Positions 1 to 7,767 are shown, counted from the stretch's first letter. The stretch: 42,376 bases of DNA from Candidatus Hadersleviella danica (GCA_016711405.1 JADJSZ010000055.1:1-42376); one strand, 5' to 3'. Notes: generated by a model not told the origin, from the letters alone. Translations and numbers: made by a program.

Positions 1-512
1 CCAGCCATATCCAACACCCCATAAGGGCTTGCGCCATAGGGGTAATTGCCCACAGGGGTTGTTTCCTCAATTCCAGAGGCTTTCATATTACACTTAGCCT
101 CATCAAAAACGTTGCCCCATGGATAATTCCGTTTAGGCAATGGGTTTTTACCGCTAGGCAACATCAGCCCACCACGCGCCGCCTTTTCCCACTCCGCATC
201 GCTAGGCAACAACACGGTCTGCCCTATTTTTCCCCCCACCCAACTAGCAAAAGCAACGGCATCTGGCCAACTCACCAAACTCACAGGGTGGTTCTCCTTG
301 CCCGATGGAATTGCGCCATTTTCCCAATGGGTGGGCATATTGGCGTGGGTAGCCTCTATAAATTGTAGATATTGGGCATTGGTAATCGGCGTTTTAGCAA
401 TCCAATAGGTGGGTAAATCTATCAAATGGCACGGCTTTTCCTCCTGATGGCCATTGTCATCCCCCATCCAAAACTTACCTGCGGGAATTTCAATCCATTC
501 TAAGTATTCCAT
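1..512 (-). CDS. FGE/SUMF1-like domain protein, partial (cut by left edge)
   Basis: The frame is open from the ATG at 512 to the window edge, so the 3' end is missing. The start is supported by an AGGAG box about 10 nt upstream. The product begins MEYLEWIEIPAGKFWMG, the usual opening of formylglycine-generating-enzyme/sulfatase-modifying-factor (FGE) domains. It also has the family blocks PITNAQYLQFI, HPVSLVSWPDAVAFASW and LPSDAEWEKAARGG, and ends within YGASPYGVLDMAG. It is a close paralogue of the next gene on the same strand, so the pair looks like a tandem duplication. The part that would hold the catalytic cysteines lies outside the window, so enzymatic activity cannot be judged. Such domains in bacteria also occur as non-catalytic modules beside kinases or in effector proteins. 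Family assignment is firm; function is unknown. Confidence 0.85.
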   Translation of the reverse strand, partial: MEYLEWIEIPAGKFWMGDDNGHQEEKPCHLIDLPTYWIAKTPITNAQYLQFIEATHANMPTHWENGAIPSGKENHPVSLVSWPDAVAFASWVGGKIGQTVLLPSDAEWEKAARGGLMLPSGKNPLPKRNYPWGNVFDEAKCNMKASGIEETTPVGNYPYGASPYGVLDMA

Positions 513-590
513 GTGGCGTTGCTCCTACGATGACAGTTCAATGCGAGATAACTCCTCAAAAAAAGTGTGCGGCCGTCTCCCGGCCAAGTT

Positions 591-1409
591 TTACAGATAC
601 GACAACCCAGCAGGCAACAAACTGGGCGCAACAAGGCGCACCCCCACGTTGTAATACTCCTCCCCCGAACCATCCCAGTTGCGATACGACACCAACGCCA
701 ACTCTTGCTGGTAGTTCCATGCGCCGCCGCGCAGGACAAACGAATTGCGGCGGCTCATATCTTCACGGCCGTCCCCCGCCACATACGGGTACGGCTCATA
801 GCGCGAGCGCACCCACTCCCACACATTGCCGCTCATCTCCAACACGCCATACGGGCTGGCGCCATGCGGGTATTTGTCCACAGGATTTGTCTCGCCAAGA
901 CCCGCTTCACGGGTATTGCAGTGGCGCGTGTTGAACACATTGCCCCACGGATACCGCCGTTTGGGCAAGCGATTACGGCCGTTGGGCAACACCAGCCCAC
1001 CCCGTGCCGCCTTCTCCCACTCCGCCTCGCTGGGCAAGGTGATGGGTTGCCCCACCTCTGTTTCGACCCATTTGGCCAACGCCACCACATCCTCCCAACT
1101 CACATTGACCACGGGATGGTTGCCTTTACCCTGTGGCATTTGGCCATTTTCCCAATGGAAGGGCACAAGGTGGCCCGTGGCTTGCAAAAAAAGGGCGTAT
1201 TGGCTGTTGGTTATGGGGGTTTGGGCAATCCAATAGGTGGGCAGATGCACCAAATGGCAGGGCTTTTCATTGTCACGGCCGTTCTCCGCCCCCATCCAAA
1301 ACTCCCCAGCGGGAATCTTGAGCCATACCAAACCCATAAACGAGCGGGGGGACGAAAATTCACGGCCGCTGGTCGGCCGTGCCTCCACCTCAAAATCCAA
1401 CTCATCCAT
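591..1409 (-). CDS. FGE/SUMF1-like domain protein
   Basis: This is a 272-residue protein made of one FGE-sulfatase domain. Visible blocks are LKIPAGEFWMGAENG (about residue 30), TPITNSQYALFLQATG, NHPVVNVSWEDVVALAKW, LPSEAEWEKAARGGL, YPWGNVF, GVLEMSGNVWEWVRS and the terminal RGGAWNYQQELALVSYRNW. True formylglycine-generating enzymes carry catalytic cysteines near the RGG motif. Here that stretch has none, so the protein probably does not oxidise sulfatase cysteines and may bind sugars or partners instead (inference). The start at 1409 has AGGAG 10 nt upstream. It lies upstream of its truncated paralogue with a 78-bp gap and may be co-transcribed with it. Confidence 0.88.
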   Translation of the reverse strand: MDELDFEVEARPTSGREFSSPRSFMGLVWLKIPAGEFWMGAENGRDNEKPCHLVHLPTYWIAQTPITNSQYALFLQATGHLVPFHWENGQMPQGKGNHPVVNVSWEDVVALAKWVETEVGQPITLPSEAEWEKAARGGLVLPNGRNRLPKRRYPWGNVFNTRHCNTREAGLGETNPVDKYPHGASPYGVLEMSGNVWEWVRSRYEPYPYVAGDGREDMSRRNSFVLRGGAWNYQQELALVSYRNWDGSGEEYYNVGVRLVAPSLLPAGLSYL

Positions 1410-1456
1410 ACCGCCTTACTCCTGTGATAGGTCATTTGCTGGCCAAAAGTATAGCA

Positions 1457-1540
1457 CCAACCCTCACCCCTAGCCCCTCTCCCACGGGGAGAGGGAATTT
1501 GGCCCTCTCCTTTTGGGGAAAGGTTGGGAGGTGAGGGGAA
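1457..1540. repeat. Intergenic palindromic repeat
   Basis: CCTCACCCC and CCCTCTCCC tracts are followed by an inverted counterpart ending in GGTGAGGGG, so the segment can fold into a long imperfect hairpin. It resembles the REP-like CCTCTCCC/GGGAGAGG elements scattered between genes in many bacteria. No coding potential was recognised. Confidence 0.6.
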
Positions 1541-1579
1541 ATAGATATGGACAAAGCTCACCTCACATAAACATGCCCT

Positions 1580-1678
1580 TGGGCAGTGGGCAATGAGCAA
1601 GGAACAATGAACAATGAGCAAAGAATGTTGGTTAACAAACCCCATTCCAAAATCCAAAATCCAAAATCCAAAATTTCC
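1580..1678. repeat. Heptanucleotide tandem repeats (ACAATGA and ATCCAAA families)
   Basis: Two runs of 7-nt repeats precede the next gene. At about 1580-1623 there are degenerate copies of ACAATGA/GCAATGA, and at about 1643-1678 four copies of ATCCAAA. In the frame of the next gene they would be translated as a low-complexity leader before the real start at 1691. Confidence 0.75.
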
Positions 1679-1690
1679 CCGAGGCTCCCC

Positions 1691-3013
1691 ATGAACCCCA
1701 ACAAAATCATCATCGCTGGCGCGGCCGGCCGAGACTTCCACGACTTCAACACCTTCTTTCGCCATGACCCTCGTTATGAGGTTGTCGCCTTTACCGCGAC
1801 GCAAATCCCCAACATTGACGGGCGGTTGTACCCGGCCGAACTGGCTGGCCCCCACTACCCCCACGGCATCCCCATCTACCCCGAAGCAGAGCTGGAGCGG
1901 TTGATACAGGAGTACAGCATCAACCAAGTGACCATGTCCTACTCCGATGTCTCGCACGAGACCGCCATGCACCTCGGTTCGCGGGTGCTGGCCGCTGGCG
2001 CCGATTTCCGCTTTATCAGCCCGCACCACACCATGCTCAAGAGCAACAAACCCGTCGTGGCCATCTGCGCCGTGCGCACGGGGTGCGGCAAGAGCCAAAC
2101 ATCGCGCAAGGTGGTGCGGCTGTTGCAAGAGATGGGCTACGGCCGTGTCGTGGCCGTGCGCCACCCCATGCCCTATAGCAACTTGGCCAAACAAGCTGTG
2201 CAACGCTTCGCCACCTATGAAGATATGGAAAAGCACGATTGCACCATCGAAGAGCGCGAGGAGTATGAGTTGTATGTCGAAATGGGGGCGGTGATTTATG
2301 CGGGGGTGGATTACGAAGCCATCTTGCGCCGCGCCGAAGCGGAAGCAGATGTGATTATTTGGGATGGTGGCAACAACGACACCCCCTTCTACCAACCTGA
2401 TTTGCACATCGTCGTGGCCGACCCGCATCGGCCGGGGCACGAGTTGCGCTATCATCCCGGCGAAGTGAACCTGCGCATGGCGGATGTGGTGCTGGTGAAC
2501 AAGGTGGACACGGCCGCTTATGCCGACATTCTGGCCGTGGAGGCGAATGCGCGGGCGGTAAACCCCTCGGCCGTGCTCATGCGCGGCGCCTCGCCCATGT
2601 TTGTGGATGACCCAGCGGCCGTGCGGGGCAAGAAGGTGTTGGTGGTGGAAGATGGCCCCACCCTAACGCATGGCGAGATGAGCTATGGCGCGGGGGTGTT
2701 GGCGGCGCGGGCCTTTGGCGCGGCCGAACTGATAGACCCACGGCCGTATGCCGTCGGCACCATCGCGGCCACCTTCCAAAAATACCCGCACATCGGCCCG
2801 CTTTTGCCCGCGATGGGGTATGGCGAAGCGCAAATGCGCGACCTGACCGAGACCATCAACCACACCCCCGCCGATGTGGTGCTGATTGCCACGCCGATAG
2901 ACCTCGGCCGTTTGCTGGATATTTCGCGGCCGTATCAGCGCGTGCGCTATGAGGTGCAAGAAATCGGCCAACCCGACTTGGCAGGGGTTTTGGGGGAGTG
3001 GCTGGGGAAGTGA
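1691..3013 (+). CDS. Cyclic 2,3-diphosphoglycerate synthetase-like P-loop protein
   Basis: This 440-residue protein starts at MNPNKIIIAGAAGRDFHDF. The N-terminal Rossmann-like segment (about residues 1-120, with DFNTFFR and VTMSYSDV) is followed by a P-loop-like VRTGCGKSQTSRKVV near residue 130. Downstream are DVIIWDGGNNDTPF and ADVVLVNKVD, the latter an NKxD-type GTPase guanine-specificity motif. This architecture matches the family annotated as cyclic 2,3-diphosphoglycerate synthetase or related GTPases, known from archaea and many bacteria that do not make that compound. The ATG at 1691 is preferred over the ATG at 1586 because the extra 35 residues are translated heptamer repeats. The real substrate in this organism is unknown. 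It appears monocistronic. Confidence 0.8.
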   Translation: MNPNKIIIAGAAGRDFHDFNTFFRHDPRYEVVAFTATQIPNIDGRLYPAELAGPHYPHGIPIYPEAELERLIQEYSINQVTMSYSDVSHETAMHLGSRVLAAGADFRFISPHHTMLKSNKPVVAICAVRTGCGKSQTSRKVVRLLQEMGYGRVVAVRHPMPYSNLAKQAVQRFATYEDMEKHDCTIEEREEYELYVEMGAVIYAGVDYEAILRRAEAEADVIIWDGGNNDTPFYQPDLHIVVADPHRPGHELRYHPGEVNLRMADVVLVNKVDTAAYADILAVEANARAVNPSAVLMRGASPMFVDDPAAVRGKKVLVVEDGPTLTHGEMSYGAGVLAARAFGAAELIDPRPYAVGTIAATFQKYPHIGPLLPAMGYGEAQMRDLTETINHTPADVVLIATPIDLGRLLDISRPYQRVRYEVQEIGQPDLAGVLGEWLGK

Positions 3014-3047
3014 AGTAAAGAGTAAATAGTAACGGCCGTCTTTTTTT

Positions 3048-3140
3048 GACGCAAAGGCGCAAAGTCGCAGAGGACGCAAAGGGGTAGTCTTGCCTAAATC
3101 CCCCTTTGCGGCTTTGCCTCTTTGCGCCTTTGCGTTATTT
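3048..3140. repeat. Inverted repeat of GCAAAG-type octamers, copy 1
   Basis: The left arm has iterated GCAAAGG/GCAAAGT/GCAGAGG units and the right arm has the complementary CTTTGC units (CCTTTGCG, GCCTCTTTGCGCC). Together they form a long hairpin between genes. A second copy with the same words lies at 25921-26011. No gene was seen in the rest of the 3014-3310 gap. Confidence 0.7.
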
Positions 3141-3310
3141 TTTACGACTTGTCCGCACACCTGCCTTGGGGCGGGCAAGCGGCCGTTTTTTGTCCAACTT
3201 CCCCTTTGACAAAACAGAACGCATATTCTATTATATTCCCATCCAGTCTAACCCCCATCTTACAGTCGCAGAGCCAGTAACACCCTCCGCAAGTTCGGAA
3301 AGGAGAAATC

Positions 3311-4426
3311 ATGAGTGCAGTTAGAGTTTTGGTTGGGACACGCAAGGGAGCCTTTATCCTCACGGCCGATGGCCAACGCAAAAAATGGGACATTAGCGGC
3401 CCCCACTTTGGAGGGCTAGAAATCTACCACATGAAAGGCTCCCCCGTAGACCCCAACCGCATTTACGCCTCCCAAGCAAGTAGCTGGTTTGGCCAAGTGA
3501 TGCACCGCTCCGACGATGGTGGCAAAACATGGGCCACCGTCGGCAACGAATTTATTTATGAGGGCATTGCAGGAACCCACCAATGGTACGATGGCAAACC
3601 CCACCCGTGGGAATTTACGCGCGTGTGGCACCTCGAACCTTCTCTAACCGACCCCGAGGTCGTGTATGCGGGGGTGGAAGATGCCGCCCTGTTCCGCTCG
3701 GCCGATGGCGGGCAGACATGGAAAGAGTTGGCGGGGCTACGCGGCCACGGCTCTGGCCCCTTGTGGCAACCGGGCGCGGGCGGGATGTGCCTGCACACGA
3801 TTTTGCTCGACCCGAGCAACCCCCAGCGCATTTTTGTGGCCATCTCGGCCGCTGGTGCTTTCCGCACCGACGACGGCGGGCAAACGTGGCTCCCCATCAA
3901 CAAAGGGTTGCAATCAGAATATATCCCCGACCCCACGGCCGAGGTGGGCCATTGCGTCCATCGCTTGGCCATGCACCCCGCCCGGCCGAATGTCCTCTTC
4001 ATGCAAAAGCATTGGGATGTGATGCGGAGCGACGACGCGGGCGATTCGTGGCACGAAATTAGCGGCAACTTGCCCTCCGATTTTGGCTTTGTGGTGGATG
4101 TCCATGCCCACGAACCCAACACTGTCTATGTGTTGCCCATCAAGAGCGATTCGGAGCATTACCCACCCGAAGGGAAATTGCGCGTGTACCGCAGTCGCAC
4201 GGGCGGCCACGAGTGGGAAGCGCTGACCAAGGGGTTGCCCCAGCAAAATTGCTATGTCAATGTCTTGCGCGACGCGATGGCGGTGGATTCGCTGGACGAG
4301 TGTGGGATTTATTTTGGCACGACGGGCGGGCAGGTATATGCCTCGGCCGATGCGGGGGATAACTGGATGCCGATTGTGCAAGATTTGCCGGCCGTGCTTT
4401 CGGTAGAGGTGCAGACATGGCCGTAA
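3311..4426 (+). CDS. BNR/Asp-box beta-propeller protein (sialidase-like fold)
   Basis: This 371-residue soluble protein has repeated Asp-box (BNR) motifs: RSDDGGKTWATV (near residue 59), RSADGGQTWKEL, RTDDGGQTWLPI, RSDDAGDSWHEI, RSRTGGHEWEAL and ASADAGDNWMPI. That is six regularly spaced repeats, as in a six-bladed sialidase/VPS10-like propeller. Catalytic sialidase residues are not evident, so exo-sialidase labels would be over-specific. There is no signal peptide. The start has a strong AAGGAG box. Its stop overlaps the start of the MoaD-like gene by 10 bp, which indicates translational coupling and a shared role. Pairing of a BNR protein with a MoaD/ThiS protein recurs in other bacteria as far as I recall. 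Confidence 0.88.
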   Translation: MSAVRVLVGTRKGAFILTADGQRKKWDISGPHFGGLEIYHMKGSPVDPNRIYASQASSWFGQVMHRSDDGGKTWATVGNEFIYEGIAGTHQWYDGKPHPWEFTRVWHLEPSLTDPEVVYAGVEDAALFRSADGGQTWKELAGLRGHGSGPLWQPGAGGMCLHTILLDPSNPQRIFVAISAAGAFRTDDGGQTWLPINKGLQSEYIPDPTAEVGHCVHRLAMHPARPNVLFMQKHWDVMRSDDAGDSWHEISGNLPSDFGFVVDVHAHEPNTVYVLPIKSDSEHYPPEGKLRVYRSRTGGHEWEALTKGLPQQNCYVNVLRDAMAVDSLDECGIYFGTTGGQVYASADAGDNWMPIVQDLPAVLSVEVQTWP

Positions 4427-4839
4427 TTCGGGTGGTCATCCCTGCCCATTTGCGAACCTTGGCGCAGGTGAAGGGGGAGGTGTCCGTTGAGGTGGCGGGG
4501 GAGGTGACTCCCCGCGCCATCTTGGATGCGCTGGAGGCGCTTTACCCGATGTTGCGGGGCACGATTCGCGACCATGTGACGCAGGAACGACGGCCGTTTT
4601 TGCGCTTTTTCGCCTGCAAGGAGGATTGGTCGCATGAAGCGGCGGATGTGGTTTTGCCAGCGGCCGTGGCCAATGGGTCAGAACCGTTTATGGTGATTGG
4701 CGCAATTGCGGGGGGTGAGGGAGTTATTCGTTATTGGTTTATTGGTCGGCCGCTTGGGGTTCCCAAGCGGCCGTTTTTACATTCACATTCAGGGCGTTGC
4801 CCGATTCATAGCGGCGCAGACCACCCTGAAACAGGGTGA
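4417..4839 (+). CDS. MoaD/ThiS-like ubiquitin-fold small protein (3' frameshift likely)
   Basis: Residues 1-100 form a beta-grasp sulfur-carrier-like domain: MAVIRVVIPAHLRTLAQV, then an ILDALEALYPMLRG helix, then PFLRFFACKEDW, then MVIGAIAGG. MoaD/ThiS proteins act through a terminal Gly-Gly. Here the GG at residues 99-100 is followed by a 40-residue tail read through a G6 run (4710-4715), a terminator hairpin (4747-4778) and the antisense of the neighbouring permease gene. One extra G in that run would place a stop (TGA at 4716-4718) directly after GG and restore a canonical protein of about 100 residues. The true end is therefore probably 4718. The gene overlaps the upstream BNR gene. It may serve molybdopterin, thiamine or another sulfur-transfer pathway; no partner gene is nearby. 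Confidence 0.8.
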   Translation: MAVIRVVIPAHLRTLAQVKGEVSVEVAGEVTPRAILDALEALYPMLRGTIRDHVTQERRPFLRFFACKEDWSHEAADVVLPAAVANGSEPFMVIGAIAGGEGVIRYWFIGRPLGVPKRPFLHSHSGRCPIHSGADHPETG

Positions 4840-5564
4840 TGGCAATAAGCCAAAAAACGGCCGTGGCGGCCAGCAAACCGAGCAAAACACGGCCGCTTGG
4901 CTCTTGCACCAACTGCACGGGAACAGCCCCAATAAACCCCGCTGGCAACAGCGTAAATAGCACCAACCGCGCCCCACCCGAAAAAAAGCTCATCGGATAC
5001 AGCCCAAACGTGACCAAAGACCCCATCATCTGGTGGCTGGCATTTTGGCTGTTGCCCATAAAGAAGGGAGAGCGAACCCGCAATGACCCCATAGGCGACG
5101 ATAACGGCCGCGGCCAGCCACGTGCCCAGCAACGCCCACACCCAACGCCAGCCATCCGCCCCAATGGCCAGTGCAACACAAACCAGCCCGAAAAGCAGGT
5201 CGCCCACGGCCGAGATTTGCATCCGCGAAAAGAGAATATGGGGCAACAAACGGCGCGGAAAGACCAAATAATAATCCAGCCGCCCCTGCGCAATCAGATA
5301 AGCCAAATGGCCGCCAATGTTGCCCGCCAGCGTATGCGCTACCCCATACGAAAGAGCCACCAGACCAAACAGCAAAAACATCTCCTCAAACGCATACCCC
5401 TCAATCGTTCCAAAACGGTCAAAAAAGATAAACCAGAACACCAGCATGACCCCGTTGTTCACGGCCATGCCAATGATTTGGCTGATGAAGCTCACACGGT
5501 ACTCCATCGCCGAAGCCAAGTTAATGCCCACAAGGGCACGGATGAGTCGTAATTCAGGGAGCAT
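4739..5564 (-). CDS. ABC-2 type exporter permease (COG4587/COG3694-like), one frameshift
   Basis: This is the third gene of a minus-strand ABC operon. It starts MLPELRLIRALVGINLASAMEYRVSFISQII and has about six hydrophobic segments (VMLVFWFIFF, MFLLFGLVALSYG, LLFGLVCVALAIG, WLAAAVIVAYGVIAGSL, then in the shifted frame LVTFGLYPMSFFSG and LLGLLAATAVFWLIAITLF). The frame breaks at about 5066-5068. Removing one base of the GGG run there joins VIAGSLS to FFMGNSQNASHQ, which is what this family shows. The restored protein would be about 275 residues and end at the TAA at 4739. It pairs with the other permease (5640-6425) and the ATPase (6466-7470). The exported substrate is unknown. Confidence 0.8.
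4747..4778 (+). terminator. Rho-independent terminator after the BNR/MoaD operon
   Basis: A 12-bp perfect stem (4747-4758 with 4762-4773), a 3-nt loop and five T residues (4774-4778) lie just downstream of the corrected MoaD stop. The stem contains the CGGCCG palindrome that is abundant in this genome. The convergent permease gene ends inside the same hairpin. Confidence 0.85.
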
Positions 5565-5640
5565 TTCAGCACTTCAGCTTGTCAGCATTTCAGCGGTCAG
5601 CAGTTCATTCACAATTCACAATTAACCATTCACAATTCCT
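5565..5640. repeat. Heptamer repeats TCAGCAT and TTCACAA types
   Basis: The 75-bp spacer between the two permease genes is almost wholly made of degenerate 7-nt units (TCAGCAC, TCAGCTT, TCAGCAT, then CACAATT/CACAATTAACCATT). The first ribosomes on the downstream permease must read past this spacer. Confidence 0.65.
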
Positions 5641-6425
5641 CACCCGCCGTTGACGGCCAGATGGCGTACCGCCCAGCGATATTGGAGAGCGAAGCGTGCC
5701 CAGCACGGCCAGCCACGCGAGTTGCAAGAGAACAAACGATTGAAACTCGGCCCACGAGAAGGCGACGAAGAGTTTGGCGGGGGCATAGGTGGTCAGGTTG
5801 AAAGGGCAGGAAGCGGGCGATGCGCTCCAGCCAATCGGGCAAAAACTCGAGCGGAAGCATCAGACCGCCCATCACAAAGACGAGTTTTTGGTAGATGAGC
5901 CGAAAGGAGGTTGGTGTCTTCGGTGACGAAGGCCAGCAAGCCAATGACCCCCGAGACGCAAAAATCAATGGCAATGGCCCCGAGCATAACCACGGCCACG
6001 GCCGGTAACGAGACCCAATTCATGGCTGGCCAACCGACGTAGGCCACCACCACGGGCAAGCCCAGCCCAAAGACAAGGCACATGCGCACGGCCGATTCCC
6101 CCAACCCGTTGAAGAAGTGGTACAGGAGGTAGTTGTACGGCCGCAACAGCGTATAAGCGATGGAGCCATCCTTCACTTCCGCGCTAATCGCATTGTCCAG
6201 CCGCGCCTTGCCCAGCTCCATCGTCTCGGCGATGAGCAAGTACCAGATGGTGTTGGCGAGGGTGAGACCCGCAATGTGGCTGTTCCCTTCGGCGTTGTAG
6301 ACGGCCGTCCACAACTGCACAAAGATGAACATGATGACCACAATAAAAAAAGAACGGTTCAGCGTATCCCACACATACGCCAACTGGTTTTGGATATTGG
6401 TCAGGGTGATGGCGGTGTATTTCAT
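5640..6425 (-). pseudogene. ABC-2 type exporter permease (COG3694/COG4587-like), three frame breaks
   Basis: This is the second gene of the ABC operon. It starts MKYTAITLTNIQNQLAYVWD with membrane segments around SFFIVVIMFIFVQLW, LANTIWYLLIAETM, MCLVFGLGLPVVVAYV and VAVVMLGAIAIDFCVSGVIGLLAF. The family sequence then continues in other frames: FRLIYQKLVFVMGGLMLPLEFLPDWL after a break near 5906-5912, FNLTTYAPAKLFVAFSWAEF after a break near 5812-5816, and QYRWAVRHLAVNGG with the TGA at 5640-5642 after a break near 5692. Each junction is restored by removing one base. Three breaks in one gene mean either decay or local assembly error. I favour error, because every segment still reads as conserved protein. 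Confidence 0.75.
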
Positions 6426-6431
6426 AGGAGG

Positions 6432-6502
6432 TAGTGGTTAGTGATTAGTGGCTAGTGGCCTGCATTCATTCCGCAATCCGCATTCCACAATCCGCACTCT
6501 GG
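6432..6502. repeat. Heptamer repeats at the ABC ATPase 3' end
   Basis: GTGGTTAGTGATTAGTGGC and TCCGCAATCCGCATTCCAC are degenerate tandem 7-nt units. They fill the gap to the next gene and cover the last codons of the ATPase gene. Confidence 0.6.
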
Positions 6503-7470
6503 TAAATTTCTCGTATCACCTCCTCCAACGGCGGGTCTACGATGTTGATGTCGTTGAAGGGTTGGGTGGCCATGATTTGTTGCACCACCTTTTCAACGGC
6601 CACTTGGCGGGTATCGAAGGCGAGTTTCACGCCATAGGTTCCCTGTTTGATGGTTTCCACCTCGGGCAGGGCGAAGGGGGTGGTCAGTGCCTCGCCAAAG
6701 CGCACATCTATCACTTTGCGGCGCAGATATTGCCGCTTCAGAACGGAGGTGCGGTCGTCGAAGATGATGCGGCCGTGGTTGACCACAATCACCCGCTTGC
6801 ACAAGCTCTCGATGTCCCCCGCATCGTGGCTGGTCAGGAAGATGGTCGTGTTGTCGTTCTCGTTCAGGGTGCGGATGGCCTCGCGGATTTGCTGTTTGGC
6901 TATCACATCCAGCCCAATCGTCGGCTCATCCAAAAAGATAATGCGCGGCCGATGCAACAGCGAGGCGGCAATTTCACACTTCATCCGTTGCCCCAAACTG
7001 AGCTTGCGCACAGGGATGTGGAGCAACTCCCGAATTTGGAACGCCTCGACCAAGAAGTTCATCTGCGCCTGAAAGGGCTTATCTTCCAACTCGTAAATGT
7101 GGGCGAACAGGCGAAAGGTGTCCTCGGCCGGGAGGTGGTACCACAGTTGCGGCTTCTGCCCAAAAACCGAGCCAACGTGGTAGGCCATCTGCCGCCGTTG
7201 TTGCCAAGGGGTGTAGCCCAGCACCTGCGCTTGCCCGCTGGTGGGGTAGAGGATGCCCGTCAACATCTTGATGGTGGTGGATTTGCCCGCCCCGTTGGGG
7301 CCGATGAAGGCCAGCAGTTCGCCGACGGGCACGCTGAAGCTGACTTCGGCCACGGCCGTAATCTGCTCCGTCTGCGGCCGCCAGACAGCCTTCAGGCTCC
7401 CCATCAGCCCCGGTGCTTTGTGCTTCACCTCAAATTGCTTGGCCAAATTGTGCGTTTCAATCGCGTTCAT
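6466..7470 (-). CDS. ABC transporter ATP-binding protein (COG4586-like)
   Basis: This 334-residue ATPase is the first gene of the minus-strand exporter operon. Walker A is FIGPNGAGKSTTIKML near residue 56. The signature is LSLGQRMKCEIAASLL, Walker B is IIFLDEPTIGLD, and the switch histidine is in TIFLTSHDAGDIESL. The region after residue 240 is the C-terminal extension typical of the NatA/daunorubicin-like group that pairs with ABC-2 permeases. The last ten residues (SADCGMRIAE) are translated from a heptamer repeat of the TCCGCAT type that runs over the stop codon, so the ancestral C-terminus was probably slightly shorter. It likely powers export through the two permeases encoded next. Confidence 0.92.
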   Translation of the reverse strand: MNAIETHNLAKQFEVKHKAPGLMGSLKAVWRPQTEQITAVAEVSFSVPVGELLAFIGPNGAGKSTTIKMLTGILYPTSGQAQVLGYTPWQQRRQMAYHVGSVFGQKPQLWYHLPAEDTFRLFAHIYELEDKPFQAQMNFLVEAFQIRELLHIPVRKLSLGQRMKCEIAASLLHRPRIIFLDEPTIGLDVIAKQQIREAIRTLNENDNTTIFLTSHDAGDIESLCKRVIVVNHGRIIFDDRTSVLKRQYLRRKVIDVRFGEALTTPFALPEVETIKQGTYGVKLAFDTRQVAVEKVVQQIMATQPFNDINIVDPPLEEVIREIYQSADCGMRIAE

Positions 7471-7478
7471 AGGGGGTT

Positions 7479-7586
7479 ACTCGTTATTGGTTACTGGTTA
7501 CTCGTTATTGGTTATTGGTTACTCGTTATTGGTTATTGGGTCGTCATAACACTTCTAATAACGAATAACCAATAACGAGTAACAAC
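7479..7586. repeat. Heptamer repeats TTATTGG/TTACTCG with inverted arm
   Basis: About nine 7-nt units alternating TTATTGG, TTACTGG and TTACTCG run from about 7479 to 7540. They are followed by the complementary AATAACG/ACCAATA units to 7586. The whole block can fold back on itself and sits between a terminator and the ABC ATPase start. Confidence 0.8.
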
Positions 7587-7615
7587 AAAAAAGACGCGGT
7601 GTTGAGCCGCGTCTT
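7585..7615 (-). terminator. Rho-independent terminator of a short minus-strand unit
   Basis: A 9-bp perfect stem (7591-7599 with 7607-7615) has a 7-nt loop. On the minus strand it is followed by a run of six T residues (the A run at 7585-7590 on the plus strand). It lies 38 bp downstream of the small ORF at 7653-7757 and upstream of the ABC operon, so it could be a true end or an attenuator. Confidence 0.85.
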
Positions 7616-7652
7616 GGAAGGGTATGTGAGGATTAAGTGAGGGGGTGAGTGC

Positions 7653-7757
7653 TTATCCTGCCCAACAAGTGTGCGCGGCGAAGGGGTGCGGCCAAAGGGC
7701 GGCACCGACATAAATAGCGGCTTGTTTCATGGTGGGATGAGCAGAACTGTTTAACAT
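7653..7757 (-). CDS. Putative 34-residue peptide ORF in a self-contained transcription unit
   Basis: The ORF begins MLNSSAHPTMKQAAIYVGAALWP and ends with HTCWAG. A second in-frame ATG at residue 10 would give 25 residues. No strong ribosome-binding site is visible. The predicted transcription start (about 7761) lies only a few bases upstream of the ATG, so translation would be nearly leaderless if it occurs. A consensus-like promoter sits directly upstream and an intrinsic terminator directly downstream. The unit could therefore be a small peptide gene, a leader-peptide attenuator for the ABC operon, or a small RNA of about 175 nt whose ORF is incidental. I do not recognise the peptide. Confidence 0.4.
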   Translation of the reverse strand: MLNSSAHPTMKQAAIYVGAALWPHPFAAHTCWAG

Positions 7758-7767
7758 GATGGCTGGG

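Noticed and set aside
1586..1690. 35-residue N-terminal extension of the diphosphoglycerate synthetase-like protein
   Set aside because: It is translated heptamer repeat. The family-like start MNPNKIIIAG begins at 1691.
6448..7575. Long plus-strand open frame of about 375 codons opposite the ABC ATPase
   Set aside because: It is the antisense of a clearly conserved ATPase. The predicted peptide is His/Gln-rich without domains and ends in translated heptamer repeats.
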